64,000 bases of DNA. Origin: Pollutimonas sp035515055 (GTDB lineage: Bacteria; Pseudomonadota; Gammaproteobacteria; Burkholderiales; Burkholderiaceae_B). The notes beneath the pieces are model-generated. The model had not been told where the DNA came from, did not search any database, and was given only the letters and a program-made list of their open reading frames with translations. The translations under genes and the position numbers were made by a program. Positions 25,279-33,821 of the stretch are shown piece after piece. Position 1 is the first letter of the stretch, and each line of letters opens with the position of its first letter. The stretch is taken from contig DATJBV010000077.1 in NCBI GenBank assembly GCA_035515055.1, positions 99,360 through 163,359 of the forward strand, written 5' to 3'.

Positions 25279-26265
25279 TTAAGTGCTGGCTATGTCCAGC
25301 CCCTTGATGGTGGCGGCCCAGAGTTCATGGTCCTTCTCCAGAATGGCCAGGAGCTCGGCGGGACTTGCCGGCAATGACACCATGCCCATGCCATTGAGCT
25401 TTTCGGCGACATCCGGGAGGGCAATAATCCGGTTGACTTCCTTATTGATCGTTTCGAGACGCTCCAGGCCCACTCCTTTGGGCGCGAAGACGCCGTACCA
25501 GTTGGTGACCTCGAACCCCGGAACGACGTCGGACGCGCTGGGAACGCCCGGAACCAAGTCCGATGGCGTGCTCTCGGTTACGGCAAGCAACTTTACCGCT
25601 CCCGTCTTGGCGTGGCGCAGCAAAAGGGAGGCGCCGCCCGCAAACATTTGCACTTCACCTTGCAGCAACGCCATTACCGCCGGACCACCGCCTTTGTACG
25701 GTACGTGCAACATGTCCAGGCCCGCGGCTTTGGCCAGCAAGGCAAGCGTCAAGTGATTATGCGTGCCCACACCCCCCGAGGAGTACGCCACCTTGCCCGG
25801 GTTGGCGCGTATGTAGTCGATAAGCTCGGCGAACGTGTTTGCGGGAACTGAAGGCGCTACGGCGATCACATTGATCGCCTGCGCCAGCATGGCGACGGGG
25901 ACGAAATCACCCATGGGATCAAACGACAATCCCTTGTACAGGCTGCCATTCATGGCATGCGTCGACATGGCCCCGATTTCCAGCGTATAGCCATCGGGAT
26001 TCGAGCGGGCGACGCGTGCCGCCCCTATGTTGCCGCCGGCCCCGGGCACGTTCTCGACGATGGCCGTTTGTCCCGCCGCGGGAAAAAAATTCTGGGAGAC
26101 GATACGTCCAAGAATATCGGTGGATCCACCCGGCGCAAATGGGACCACCAACTTTACCGCTTTAGCCGGGTATGGCTGCGCCGCGCGGGCGAACGGACTG
26201 GTTAGCAGTGCCGACGCCAGGCATCCCAGCATGAATTTACGGCGTAGATTTGTTGATGTGTCCAT
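25279..26265 (-). CDS. Bug-type tripartite tricarboxylate transporter receptor
   Basis: 328 residues. Signal peptide with NLRRKFMLGCLASALLTSPFARA. Bug (TctC) family signs: YPAKAVKLVVPFAPGGSTDILGRIVSQ, VENVPGAGGNIGAARVARSNPDGYTL and VPYKGGGPAVMALLQGEV. It is a periplasmic carboxylate-binding protein. No TctA/TctB membrane genes are in the window, so it is an orphan receptor. It is first in the IclR operon; the start at 26265 has GGAG 7 nt upstream. Confidence 0.92.
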   Translation of the reverse strand: MDTSTNLRRKFMLGCLASALLTSPFARAAQPYPAKAVKLVVPFAPGGSTDILGRIVSQNFFPAAGQTAIVENVPGAGGNIGAARVARSNPDGYTLEIGAMSTHAMNGSLYKGLSFDPMGDFVPVAMLAQAINVIAVAPSVPANTFAELIDYIRANPGKVAYSSGGVGTHNHLTLALLAKAAGLDMLHVPYKGGGPAVMALLQGEVQMFAGGASLLLRHAKTGAVKLLAVTESTPSDLVPGVPSASDVVPGFEVTNWYGVFAPKGVGLERLETINKEVNRIIALPDVAEKLNGMGMVSLPASPAELLAILEKDHELWAATIKGLDIAST

Positions 26266-26353
26266 ATGATGACTCCATGATTTGCGGTGCAATGACTGAT
26301 GTGCATCCTAGTCTATGGATCCAGGACGCCAGTCGCAACGAACACCAACATAG

Positions 26354-26370
26354 ATTCCGCTGTACGGAAT
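26354..26370. promoter_or_regulatory. candidate IclR operator
   Basis: ATTCCG-CTGTA-CGGAAT, a perfect 6+5+6 inverted repeat, lies 88 nt before the Bug receptor start in the gap to the LysR gene. TTCCG/CGGAA half-sites are common for IclR regulators, and the operon encodes one. Confidence 0.4.
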
Positions 26371-26398
26371 TATGAGGCTGCCATCGGTCGAGGGACGA

Positions 26399-27328
26399 TC
26401 ATTTGGCCTTGCGTAGCCACTTGGGTTCTTGAGCCACGATGTCGCGAACATACCGCTCAAGTTGCTCATAGGCTTCAATGCCAATGTCGGTCAACTCCGT
26501 GTCGCGGCGAGTCACAATACCAATGGAACGTGTCGGACCGTCGACAATTCCGGTAATGGTCAACTGGGTCAAGTGTTTCAGCGGGAATACCGCAAGGTAT
26601 GGCAACACCGCGATACCCAGGCCGGCCTGGACAAAACTGCCTATCGTGCTTATCTGATCGAACTCCATTTTTGGACGGAATTGCGTATCCTTGGTCATGA
26701 ACGCGGCCACCATGTACTTCTGGGCGGTACTGGCTGCCGACATTGAAATGAGCGGCATGTCGGACAGCTCGCTTAGCGTAACGCTTGGTGGCAGCGATGC
26801 CGCAAGGGCGCCGGCTGATACCAACACGAACCGGTCCTTCACCAGCTCCCGATAAAGCAGTTCTCTTTTGGACGGATCGGCCGCCGTCAGTGCGAAATCG
26901 ACTTGGCGCCGTAAGAGGTATTGCAGCGACGCCTCGGACGATCCGTCATAAATCAAGGTCCTTATGTCTGGGTACTTGCCTTCCAAATGACTGATTACGG
27001 TAGGCAGCATGACGGACGCAAGCGAAGGCAATGCCGATATGGCAATCTGCCTGGACGTATCGACGATCCGGTTTTCAAGACTCGTTATGCCCTCGTCGTA
27101 CGCCCGGATGATATGCCTTGCGTGACCGATCAATTCCATGCCGTCGCTGGTCAGCGCCACATGGCGCGTGGAACGTTCAAATAGAGTCTTGCCGAGCGTC
27201 GTCTCCAACTCTTTCACAATTTTGCTCAGTGACGGCTGGGTGTAATGAAAGTGTTCAGCACTACGGCTGAAACTGAGCGACTCGGCCAGATGCACGAAGA
27301 CCCTCAGGTGCTTTGGTAATACATTCAT
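26399..27328 (-). CDS. LysR-family transcriptional regulator
   Basis: 309 residues. N-terminal HTH (LRVFVHLAESLSFSRSAEHFHYTQPSLSKIVKELE, about 8-42, given here in outline) and a LysR substrate-binding domain (about 90-300) with GKTLFERSTRHVALTSDG in the linker. It is divergent from the SDR-Bug-CMD unit, and the 147-nt gap holds two palindromes (27339-27357 and 27419-27439). It therefore most likely controls that unit and itself. Confidence 0.92.
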   Translation of the reverse strand: MNVLPKHLRVFVHLAESLSFSRSAEHFHYTQPSLSKIVKELETTLGKTLFERSTRHVALTSDGMELIGHARHIIRAYDEGITSLENRIVDTSRQIAISALPSLASVMLPTVISHLEGKYPDIRTLIYDGSSEASLQYLLRRQVDFALTAADPSKRELLYRELVKDRFVLVSAGALAASLPPSVTLSELSDMPLISMSAASTAQKYMVAAFMTKDTQFRPKMEFDQISTIGSFVQAGLGIAVLPYLAVFPLKHLTQLTITGIVDGPTRSIGIVTRRDTELTDIGIEAYEQLERYVRDIVAQEPKWLRKAK

Positions 27329-27338
27329 TCAAATACCG

Positions 27339-27439
27339 AATAACCAGATAAATTATTGGAACTTCACGATAGCATGCAACCTGTGTAAAGTCCCTTAGCT
27401 AGATGAACAGGCGCGGAGAATTCATTCCCCAATTGAATT
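27339..27439. promoter_or_regulatory. LysR/SDR divergent control region with two inverted repeats
   Basis: AATAA-N9-TTATT at 27339-27357 lies next to the LysR start, and AATTCA-N9-TGAATT at 27419-27439 lies 36 nt before the SDR start. The matched N9 spacing in both repeats suggests related sites for one dimeric regulator, though neither is a perfect T-N11-A box. Confidence 0.4.
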
Positions 27440-27475
27440 AACGCGCCAAAAAAACTGCGTAAGGGATGGAACAGA

Positions 27476-28270
27476 ATGCTCGACTTGAAAGGCAAGGTTG
27501 CATTGGTGATGGGCTGCGGCTCGGTCGCAGAGGGATGGGGCAATGGGCGCGCGGCGGCCGTACTGCTTGCCCGACAGGGAGCGCTGGTCTACGGCACCGA
27601 CTTGCACCTCGAACACGCCGCGGCCACGTTGGAATACATTGAAAATGAAGGCGGCCAAGGGCATGTGGCTCAATGCGACGTGACCCGGGCCCAAGATATT
27701 CAAACCGCGGTCGACGATTGCATGGCCCGTTATGGCCGCATCGATATTCTGGTCAATAACGTGGGCTTGTCGCAGCCTGGCGGACCCGTGGAATTGGATG
27801 AAGCCGTTTGGGATTCCCAACTCGCCATCAACCTGAAAAGCGCTTACCTGGCCTGCAAGTATGTCCTGCCCATCATGGAGCAACAGGGAGGCGGTTCCAT
27901 CGTCAACGTCTCGTCGGTGGCGGGCTTGCGGTATGTAGGCAAGCCGCAGGTGGCATACGCGGCCAGCAAAGCCGGACTCATGCAGATGACGCGCACAACA
28001 GCCGTCATTTACGGCCCAAAGAATATCCGGCTGAATTGCGTGGTGCCCGGACTGATGCACACGCCGCTGCTCGACGGCTTGGCGGCGAAATATGCGGGCG
28101 GAGACACGGCTGGCTTCATCGCCCACAGAAATGGCCAGGTCCCCATGCAACGAATGGGTGACGGTTGGGATATTGCCCATGCGGTGCTGTTTCTGGCCGC
28201 GGACGAAAGCAGATACATAACAGGAACCGAAATCGTGGTCGATGGCGGTTTGGTCGCAGCCACGCGCTAG
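27476..28270 (+). CDS. short-chain dehydrogenase/reductase
   Basis: 264 residues, classical SDR. It has a cofactor-binding glycine-rich region (MGCGSVAEGWGNGRAAA, an expanded variant of TGxxxGxG), DILVNNVGL, the catalytic Ser in SIVNVSSVAGL, Tyr-x3-Lys as YAASKAG, and a C-terminal ITGTEIVVDGGLV. The unusual insertion in the glycine motif is worth noting. It is first of a three-gene plus-strand unit with a Bug receptor and a CMD-family protein, so it is probably a catabolic alcohol or dihydrodiol dehydrogenase. Confidence 0.9.
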   Translation: MLDLKGKVALVMGCGSVAEGWGNGRAAAVLLARQGALVYGTDLHLEHAAATLEYIENEGGQGHVAQCDVTRAQDIQTAVDDCMARYGRIDILVNNVGLSQPGGPVELDEAVWDSQLAINLKSAYLACKYVLPIMEQQGGGSIVNVSSVAGLRYVGKPQVAYAASKAGLMQMTRTTAVIYGPKNIRLNCVVPGLMHTPLLDGLAAKYAGGDTAGFIAHRNGQVPMQRMGDGWDIAHAVLFLAADESRYITGTEIVVDGGLVAATR

Positions 28271-28310
28271 ACGGCGTGGCGAATTTTTTCACGAAGACGA
28301 GGAGACAATT

Positions 28311-29282
28311 ATGCAAACGCATCTCAAGAAAATCATGGGCGCGACGCTCGCAGCCACACTCATGGTGTGTGGCGCGAGCGCTGTAGCCAATACATATCCA
28401 TCAAAGCCAATCCGCCTGGTCGTGCCTTTTGCGCCAGGTGGCGCGGTAGACCAAATCGGCCGCGCAATCAGTACGCGTTTTGGCGAAATACTTGGCCAGC
28501 CTGTCGTGGTGGACAATCGCGCCGGAGCCAGTGGTTCGATCGGCGCCGCCGAAGTGGCCCGCGCTCCCGCCGACGGCTATACCGTGGGTCTCGTCCTGGA
28601 CTCGCAAGCCGTGAATCATCATATGATCAAGAACCTTGCCTTCGATACGGTCAAATCGTTCGACTACTTGAGCCTGCTGGTTACGCTGCCCCAAGTGCTG
28701 GTGGTCAAGAAAGATTTTCCCGCCAATACAGTGGCCGAAATGGTGGATTTCATAAAGGTCAATAAAGGCGCCTCTTACGGGTCCGCCGGCACAGGCTCCG
28801 CCGGCCATGTCAATACCGCCACTATGGCTGTGCACTACAACGTCGAACCCACGCATATTCCATATCGCGGTGCCGGCCCCCTGCTTACCGATTTGCTGGG
28901 CGGGCACATCGATTTTGCATTTGCCGGCCTCTCGGTGATGCTGCCGCATATCGAGGGCGGCACATTGAAGGCGATTGCCACCAGTACGGCGGAACGCAGT
29001 CAAAAACTTCCCAATGTGCCCACGGTTTCCGAATCCATCCCCGGATTTGAAATACCCACCTGGATCGGGCTGCTTGCGCCTGCGGGCCTGCAACCGGAGG
29101 TCAAGCAGCGCCTGTTGTCGGCGATCCAGGAAACCATGAAGGATCCTGACGTGCAACAAAAGCTACAATCCAGCGCGTTCAACATCGTTGCATCGTCGCC
29201 GGATGAGTTCATTGCCCGCGTCAAAAAAGACGATCAGACGATGGCCAAGCTAGTGAAAGACGGCATCGTCAAATTCGAATAA
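28311..29282 (+). CDS. Bug-type tripartite tricarboxylate transporter receptor
   Basis: 323 residues. Signal peptide ending in GASAVANTYPSKP. Family signs: IRLVVPFAPGGAVDQIGRAI, VDNRAGASGSIGAAEVARAPADGYT and IPYRGAGPLLTDLLGGHIDFAFAG. The start at 28311 is preceded by GAGGAGA. It lies 40 nt after the SDR gene. No cognate TctAB is present. The bound solute is unknown, presumably the substrate of the neighbouring SDR/CMD pathway. Confidence 0.92.
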   Translation: MQTHLKKIMGATLAATLMVCGASAVANTYPSKPIRLVVPFAPGGAVDQIGRAISTRFGEILGQPVVVDNRAGASGSIGAAEVARAPADGYTVGLVLDSQAVNHHMIKNLAFDTVKSFDYLSLLVTLPQVLVVKKDFPANTVAEMVDFIKVNKGASYGSAGTGSAGHVNTATMAVHYNVEPTHIPYRGAGPLLTDLLGGHIDFAFAGLSVMLPHIEGGTLKAIATSTAERSQKLPNVPTVSESIPGFEIPTWIGLLAPAGLQPEVKQRLLSAIQETMKDPDVQQKLQSSAFNIVASSPDEFIARVKKDDQTMAKLVKDGIVKFE

Positions 29283-29297
29283 TCAGGAGAAAAGAGA

Positions 29298-29822
29298 ATG
29301 GCACGAATTCCCTATGCTGCGCTCGACGACGCGGGCATAAAACCGCTGGTCGACCGTATCGTGGCAGAACGCGGCAGCGTCCTGCACCTGTATCAAATGC
29401 TATTGCATAGCCCGCCAGTGGCTGAAGGCTGGCTCAATTACCTGACGGCCATACGTCAGAAATCCATCCTGGATGCCGGTCTGCGGGAGCTTGTCATCGT
29501 GCAGGTGGCATTCATTAATGGCGCGCGCTACGAAGCCGAGCAGCACATACCCATTGCTCTCAAGGCGGGCATCAGCCAGGCGCAAATCGATGCCCTATCC
29601 GCATGGGAGACATCGGACCTGTTCAGCCCCATGCAAAGGCGTGTACTGGCGTTAACCGAGGAAATGACCCGGAAAGTGCATGTCGATAAAGCGCTGGTCG
29701 AAGCCCTGAAAGGCGATTTCAACAGCCAGGAGCTAGTCGAGCTGATTGCGACCATCGCGGCGTACAACATGGTCTCGCGCTTCCTGGAAGCGCTGGGAAT
29801 ACATAGCGACGACGAACGATAG
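29298..29822 (+). CDS. carboxymuconolactone decarboxylase (CMD) family protein
   Basis: 174 residues, all-helical AhpD-like fold. RELVIVQVAFINGARYEAEQHIPIALKAG matches the CMD core, but the Cys-x2-Cys of AhpD peroxidase-type members is absent, leaving Glu/His residues. It is therefore more like decarboxylase/hydratase-type members in degradation clusters. GGAGAAAAG precedes the ATG, 15 nt after the Bug receptor stop. Exact reaction unknown. Confidence 0.85.
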   Translation: MARIPYAALDDAGIKPLVDRIVAERGSVLHLYQMLLHSPPVAEGWLNYLTAIRQKSILDAGLRELVIVQVAFINGARYEAEQHIPIALKAGISQAQIDALSAWETSDLFSPMQRRVLALTEEMTRKVHVDKALVEALKGDFNSQELVELIATIAAYNMVSRFLEALGIHSDDER

Positions 29823-29874
29823 CAACAAAGGGGGTGTGGCCCATTCGCCTCGCCCCCTGCTCCACCACCGAATG

Positions 29875-30501
29875 TTATGGCCGGAACGGTGGACGCCGGG
29901 ACGTTATCGCCGCGTCCAGCATTTCAAGCCTATCCTGACCCCAGAACGGTTCGCCGCCATAAAAATAAAAAGGGGCGCCGAATACTTGCCGTGCAATGGC
30001 TTCGCGGGTCAAAGCCGCTTCCTCTTCATGTAGCGCGGGATCCTGCGCATCGTTGAGCAATCGCGGTCCATGCAGCCCATTCTCCGAGGCCAGTCGGCTC
30101 AACGTGGCGGGCGCGCCAATATCAAGCTCGTCAGCCCACACGGCGCGAAGGCACGCATACGTGAAATCGCTTACCTCCTGGCCGTCGCGCAGAGCGGCGA
30201 GCAGCATACGATGGCCTAACGTGGGGTCGGCCGGATAAAACCGGGGATGCAGGACCAGGTCGACTTGCCTGATTTCGCGCCAGCGCCGCATTTCAACCAG
30301 ACGGTACGCTTGGCGGGCCGGCGCGCGTTCTTTCACCGGCTTGCCGCCGCCCGCGGCAAACACGGCCAGCAAATCGACGGGCTTGAAAATGACGGTAGCG
30401 TCATGCTTGCGAACGAGCTGTTCGAAGACACGGCTGCCGACATACGACCAAAGGGAAATGAAGCTGAAGTAATACTCGATTTCTGGTTTTTTTTGACTCA
30501 C
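29875..30501 (-). CDS. 2-hydroxychromene-2-carboxylate isomerase-like DsbA-family protein
   Basis: 208 residues, thioredoxin-fold GST-kappa/HCCA isomerase family. YYFSFISLWSYVGSRVFEQL carries the N-terminal Ser motif; also KPVDLL, FYPADPTLGHRMLLAALRDG and the C-terminal GAPFYFYGGEPFWGQDRLEML. Relatives use glutathione to isomerise chromene carboxylates in naphthalene-type degradation, but many homologues act elsewhere. GTG start at 30501 with GAGAG upstream. It is the last gene of the Liv operon, 12 nt after livF. Confidence 0.87.
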   Translation of the reverse strand: MSQKKPEIEYYFSFISLWSYVGSRVFEQLVRKHDATVIFKPVDLLAVFAAGGGKPVKERAPARQAYRLVEMRRWREIRQVDLVLHPRFYPADPTLGHRMLLAALRDGQEVSDFTYACLRAVWADELDIGAPATLSRLASENGLHGPRLLNDAQDPALHEEEAALTREAIARQVFGAPFYFYGGEPFWGQDRLEMLDAAITSRRPPFRP

Positions 30502-30513
30502 GTCGCTACTCTC

Positions 30514-31233
30514 TCAAACGCCCAGGTAGGCGGATCGGATGACCTCATTACCGCGCAGACTGGCCGAATCTCCCTGTGCCACCGTGCGTCCCTGATCCAT
30601 GACGTACCCTCTGTCGGCCAGATCCAGCGCGGTCGCAACGTCTTGCTCGACGATGAGCAAACTGGTGCCTTCCGCATTGACAATGCGCAACGCCTCTACC
30701 AATTCGCCCACGACCTTGGGTGCCAGGCCCAGCGATAGTTCGTCTATCATCAATAGACGCGGCGCCGCCATCAGGCCTCGCGCCACGGCACACATTTGTT
30801 GCTCCCCGCCGGACAAGGTCGTGGCATCCTGCCTGCGCCGCTCCGCCAAACGCGGGAACAAGGCATATGCGCGGTCGATATCGCGGGCAATAGCCGCATG
30901 GCCGTCTTTTCGACGATACGCCCCCAACACCAAATTGTCGTACACCGAAAGTCCGGAAAACAGACGGCGGCCCTCTGGAACGTGCGCGATGCCATGTTCC
31001 ACGAGATCGACGGGGCTGTATCCTGTAGAGTTCTTACCGTCGATATAGACTCCGCCCCCAGATGACGGGACCAAGCCGGACAAACAGCGCAACGTCGTTG
31101 TCTTGCCGGCGCCGTTGGACCCGACTAAACAAACGATCTCGCCAGTTTTTACCGTCAGGCTCACGTTCCACAACACCTGGATGTCGTCGTATCCCGCCGC
31201 CAATTCCCGCACTTCCAGCAGTGGCTTGCTCAT
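30514..31233 (-). CDS. livF: branched-chain amino acid-type ABC transporter ATPase LivF
   Basis: 239 residues. Walker A GSNGAGKTT, signature LSGGEQQM, Walker B RLLMIDELSLGLAP and H-loop-equivalent LLIVEQDV. These match LivF, the shorter of two ATPases. Its start overlaps the livG stop by 4 nt. It energises uptake of the solute bound by LivK; the adjacent CoA-ligand and hydratase genes suggest an aromatic or organic acid rather than leucine (inference). Confidence 0.93.
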   Translation of the reverse strand: MSKPLLEVRELAAGYDDIQVLWNVSLTVKTGEIVCLVGSNGAGKTTTLRCLSGLVPSSGGGVYIDGKNSTGYSPVDLVEHGIAHVPEGRRLFSGLSVYDNLVLGAYRRKDGHAAIARDIDRAYALFPRLAERRRQDATTLSGGEQQMCAVARGLMAAPRLLMIDELSLGLAPKVVGELVEALRIVNAEGTSLLIVEQDVATALDLADRGYVMDQGRTVAQGDSASLRGNEVIRSAYLGV

Positions 31234-31985
31234 GCCGGCACCTGCGCAAACTGCTGGGACGCGTAGCTGCGGCCCAAATACGCTTCGATCACGAGTGGAT
31301 CGGCGACGACTTGCTCTGGAAGCCCGTCGGCTATCAGTTGGCCATGGTGCAAAACCATGACGCGGGTACTTGCTTTCAACACCACCTTCATCAAATGTTC
31401 TATTAGCACGATGGTCACTCCGCGGGCGGCAATAGCGCGTATCAGGTCCAGGGCATGATCGGCTTCAGACTGATTCAGACCGGCATTCACTTCATCCAGG
31501 AATAACAGCTTGGGGTTCAGCGCCAGGCTTTTGGCCAGCTCCAGGCGCTTGCGTCCCGCAAGCGTGAGCGACGACGCCAACTGTTCGGCTTGTTCCAGCA
31601 GGCCGCAAAATCGCAGGTGCTCGGTCGCCGCATCGCGGGCCTCCGCGATCGAACCCGCGCCACCCGCGAAGAGCGAAGCCGCCGCAACGTTTTCAGCAAC
31701 GGTAAGCCGCGGAAAGGGCTGCACGATCTGGAATGTACGGGCAAGGCCTTTGCGAGCAATTCGGTCGGGCCGCAGGCCGTCGATACGTTCGCCGTCAAAG
31801 GTGATGCTGCCGGCGCTAAGCCGGTGCACGCCCGAGACGACGTTGACCAACGTCGTCTTGCCAGCACCGTTCGGTCCGATCAGTCCGACGATCTCTCCCT
31901 GCCCCAATGCAAGATTGATACTGTCCAGGGCCAGTACGCCGCCAAACCGATGGGTAACATTTGTCAAAGCCAAGAGTGAAGTCAT
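31230..31985 (-). CDS. livG: branched-chain amino acid-type ABC transporter ATPase LivG
   Basis: 251 residues. Walker A GPNGAGKTT, LivG-type RKGLARTFQIVQPFP, a divergent signature LTLAGRKRLELAKSLA (the usual LSGGQ is replaced by LAGRK), Walker B KLLFLDEVNAGLNQSE and IEHLMKVV. The start at 31985 has GGAG 6 nt upstream and overlaps the livM stop (ATGA). The degenerate signature is common for LivG, where the second ATPase carries the full motif. Confidence 0.93.
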   Translation of the reverse strand: MTSLLALTNVTHRFGGVLALDSINLALGQGEIVGLIGPNGAGKTTLVNVVSGVHRLSAGSITFDGERIDGLRPDRIARKGLARTFQIVQPFPRLTVAENVAAASLFAGGAGSIAEARDAATEHLRFCGLLEQAEQLASSLTLAGRKRLELAKSLALNPKLLFLDEVNAGLNQSEADHALDLIRAIAARGVTIVLIEHLMKVVLKASTRVMVLHHGQLIADGLPEQVVADPLVIEAYLGRSYASQQFAQVPA

Positions 31986-32944
31986 GTCGTTCTCCGCGTT
32001 GCGGCACGCAGCGAGCTCACGGCGCGCCACACGCTATATTGCCTCAGGTCGCGCACACCGCCAGGAAGAAATATGACCAGGACGACAACCAGCAGGCCCA
32101 ACAGGCCCGCGTGGAATTCCAGCACGTTCCGCCAAAACAATTCTTCCAGGCCAAGGAAAACCAACGCTCCGATTAGGGGACCCATCAATGTGCCTACGCC
32201 TCCGATCAGCGCCATGACGATAGGCTTGACCGACAACGAGATGTCGTAGACGTCGGTCGGGTCGATGTAAGTGACCCAGGACGCGTAGACCGCGCCCGTG
32301 GCGCCGGCCAACAAGCCGGACAGCATAAAGACAGCTATCTTGCACGCGCGGGTGTCGATACCGATGACTTGGGCGGCGTCTTCGTTCTGTTCAATGCACT
32401 GCAACGCAACACCCAGGCGAGAGCGGCTTACCAGCCAGGAAATCAACAGCGCCAACGCCGCCATGGCAAGCATGGCCAGAAAGTAGAAACGCGATTGTCC
32501 GTCGACCCCACCGAGATCCAGCAGCGACAGGTTCAGGCCCATGCCGCCTCCTGTCAGGTCGGTCCACGTGTTTGTGACCTCTCGCAACACGTCGGCGATG
32601 ACGAGGCTAGCGATTGCAAAATAGTGGCCGCGCAGGTGCAGGATGGCGCCGCCGAGCAGGCCCGCGAATATGGCAACGACCAATCCCGCCAACGGCCAAG
32701 CCAAGGCAAAAGGCAGAACGGTTTGCAATATTCCGGCGGCATAGGCGCCCAGCCCGAAGAAGGCGGCGGTGGCGAACGAAGGGTAGCCGGCATAGCCGCC
32801 GATGAGATTCCACGCCCAGGCCAGAGCGGCATACATGCCGACCGTGGTGGCCAGGCGCAGCACGTAGTTATCCGCATTCAGGGTCAAGGAGACGGCGATT
32901 GCAAAGGCCGTCAGTACGATCATGATCCAACGTATGTTTTTCAC
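31982..32944 (-). CDS. livM: branched-chain amino acid-type ABC permease LivM
   Basis: 320 residues, about nine to ten TM helices, with the LivM signatures WNLIGGYAGYPSFATAAFFGLGAY and ALIGGVGTLMGPLIGAL. I placed the start at the GTG at 32944, which overlaps the livH stop (GTGA), because a long upstream open frame is just the shadow of livH. It forms the membrane pore with LivH. Confidence 0.92.
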   Translation of the reverse strand: MKNIRWIMIVLTAFAIAVSLTLNADNYVLRLATTVGMYAALAWAWNLIGGYAGYPSFATAAFFGLGAYAAGILQTVLPFALAWPLAGLVVAIFAGLLGGAILHLRGHYFAIASLVIADVLREVTNTWTDLTGGGMGLNLSLLDLGGVDGQSRFYFLAMLAMAALALLISWLVSRSRLGVALQCIEQNEDAAQVIGIDTRACKIAVFMLSGLLAGATGAVYASWVTYIDPTDVYDISLSVKPIVMALIGGVGTLMGPLIGALVFLGLEELFWRNVLEFHAGLLGLLVVVLVIFLPGGVRDLRQYSVWRAVSSLRAATRRTT

Positions 32945-33807
32945 TGAAAGCCTCGTTTTCCAAGCAGCCCGGACGGGCGAAACATCAACAGGGCGATCAG
33001 GACAAGAAACGACAGTGTCAAGGCAAGCTCGGGACCCAGCAGCAATGTTCCCAAGCTTTCGATAATGCCCAAGGCAAAGCCGCCGGCAATGACGCCTGGA
33101 ATACTGCCCAGGCCGCCCAGTACGCATATGACGAATGCCTTGCCAAGGTACACGGACGACGTGACCGGCGAAATGGGGAAAATGCCACTGAGTAGCGATC
33201 CGGCTGCGCCCGCCATGAAGGCGCCCAGGGCAAAGGCGATTGCGTAGGTGCGATTCACGTCTATGCCCATCAGTGCAGCCGCCTGCCTGTCCATACGCAC
33301 GGCAATGATGGCGCGCCCCAACTGCGTGTTGCGCAACAACAGCCACAGTGCGAAAACAAGCGTCAACCCCATACCGGTTGCCAGTACGCGGTCCACGGGT
33401 ATGAATACAGCGCCAAGATCCAGCTGACCCAGCGGCGGGTCGAATGTAATCTTGCGGAAATCGGCGCTGAAGAATTTCAGCATCACATTATCGAGAAACA
33501 GGTTCAGCCCGAAAGTCAATGTCAGGGTGAACAATACCGGACGCCCCATGACCGGGTTTACAACGAGTTTTTGCAACGGATAGCCGATGGCGAATAATAC
33601 CAAGCCGGCGATAGGCGCGAAAAGAAAAGGATTTATGCCGAAGGCTTGATGGGCGAAAAACGCAAGATAAGCGCCCAGCACGATCAGCGAACCATGCAGG
33701 ATATTGATGACATTAAGCACGCCCCATACCAACGAGAATCCCGCTGCTATGCAGGCGTACAAACCGCCAAGTACCAAGCCATTCAAAAGTACCTGGGAAT
33801 AAAACAT
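32941..33807 (-). CDS. livH: branched-chain amino acid-type ABC permease LivH
   Basis: 288 residues, about eight TM helices. N-terminus MFYSQVLLNGLVLGGLYACI, then FSLVWGVLNVINILHGSLIVLGAY, RAIIAVRMDRQAAALMGIDVN (the loop contacting the ATPase) and VLGGLGSIPGVIAGGFALGI. These match LivH. It starts 14 nt after livK and overlaps livM. Confidence 0.93.
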   Translation of the reverse strand: MFYSQVLLNGLVLGGLYACIAAGFSLVWGVLNVINILHGSLIVLGAYLAFFAHQAFGINPFLFAPIAGLVLFAIGYPLQKLVVNPVMGRPVLFTLTLTFGLNLFLDNVMLKFFSADFRKITFDPPLGQLDLGAVFIPVDRVLATGMGLTLVFALWLLLRNTQLGRAIIAVRMDRQAAALMGIDVNRTYAIAFALGAFMAGAAGSLLSGIFPISPVTSSVYLGKAFVICVLGGLGSIPGVIAGGFALGIIESLGTLLLGPELALTLSFLVLIALLMFRPSGLLGKRGFQ

Positions 33808-33821
33808 CGTACCGGCCCCTG

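Noticed and set aside
29828..29858. GGGGG/CCCCC stem between the CMD and HCCA-isomerase genes
   Set aside because: Only a 6-bp stem with a long loop and no T-run; too weak to call a terminator.
31982..33346. A 454-residue LivM
   Set aside because: The first 134 residues are a shadow of livH; the GTG at 32944 overlapping the livH stop is the better start.
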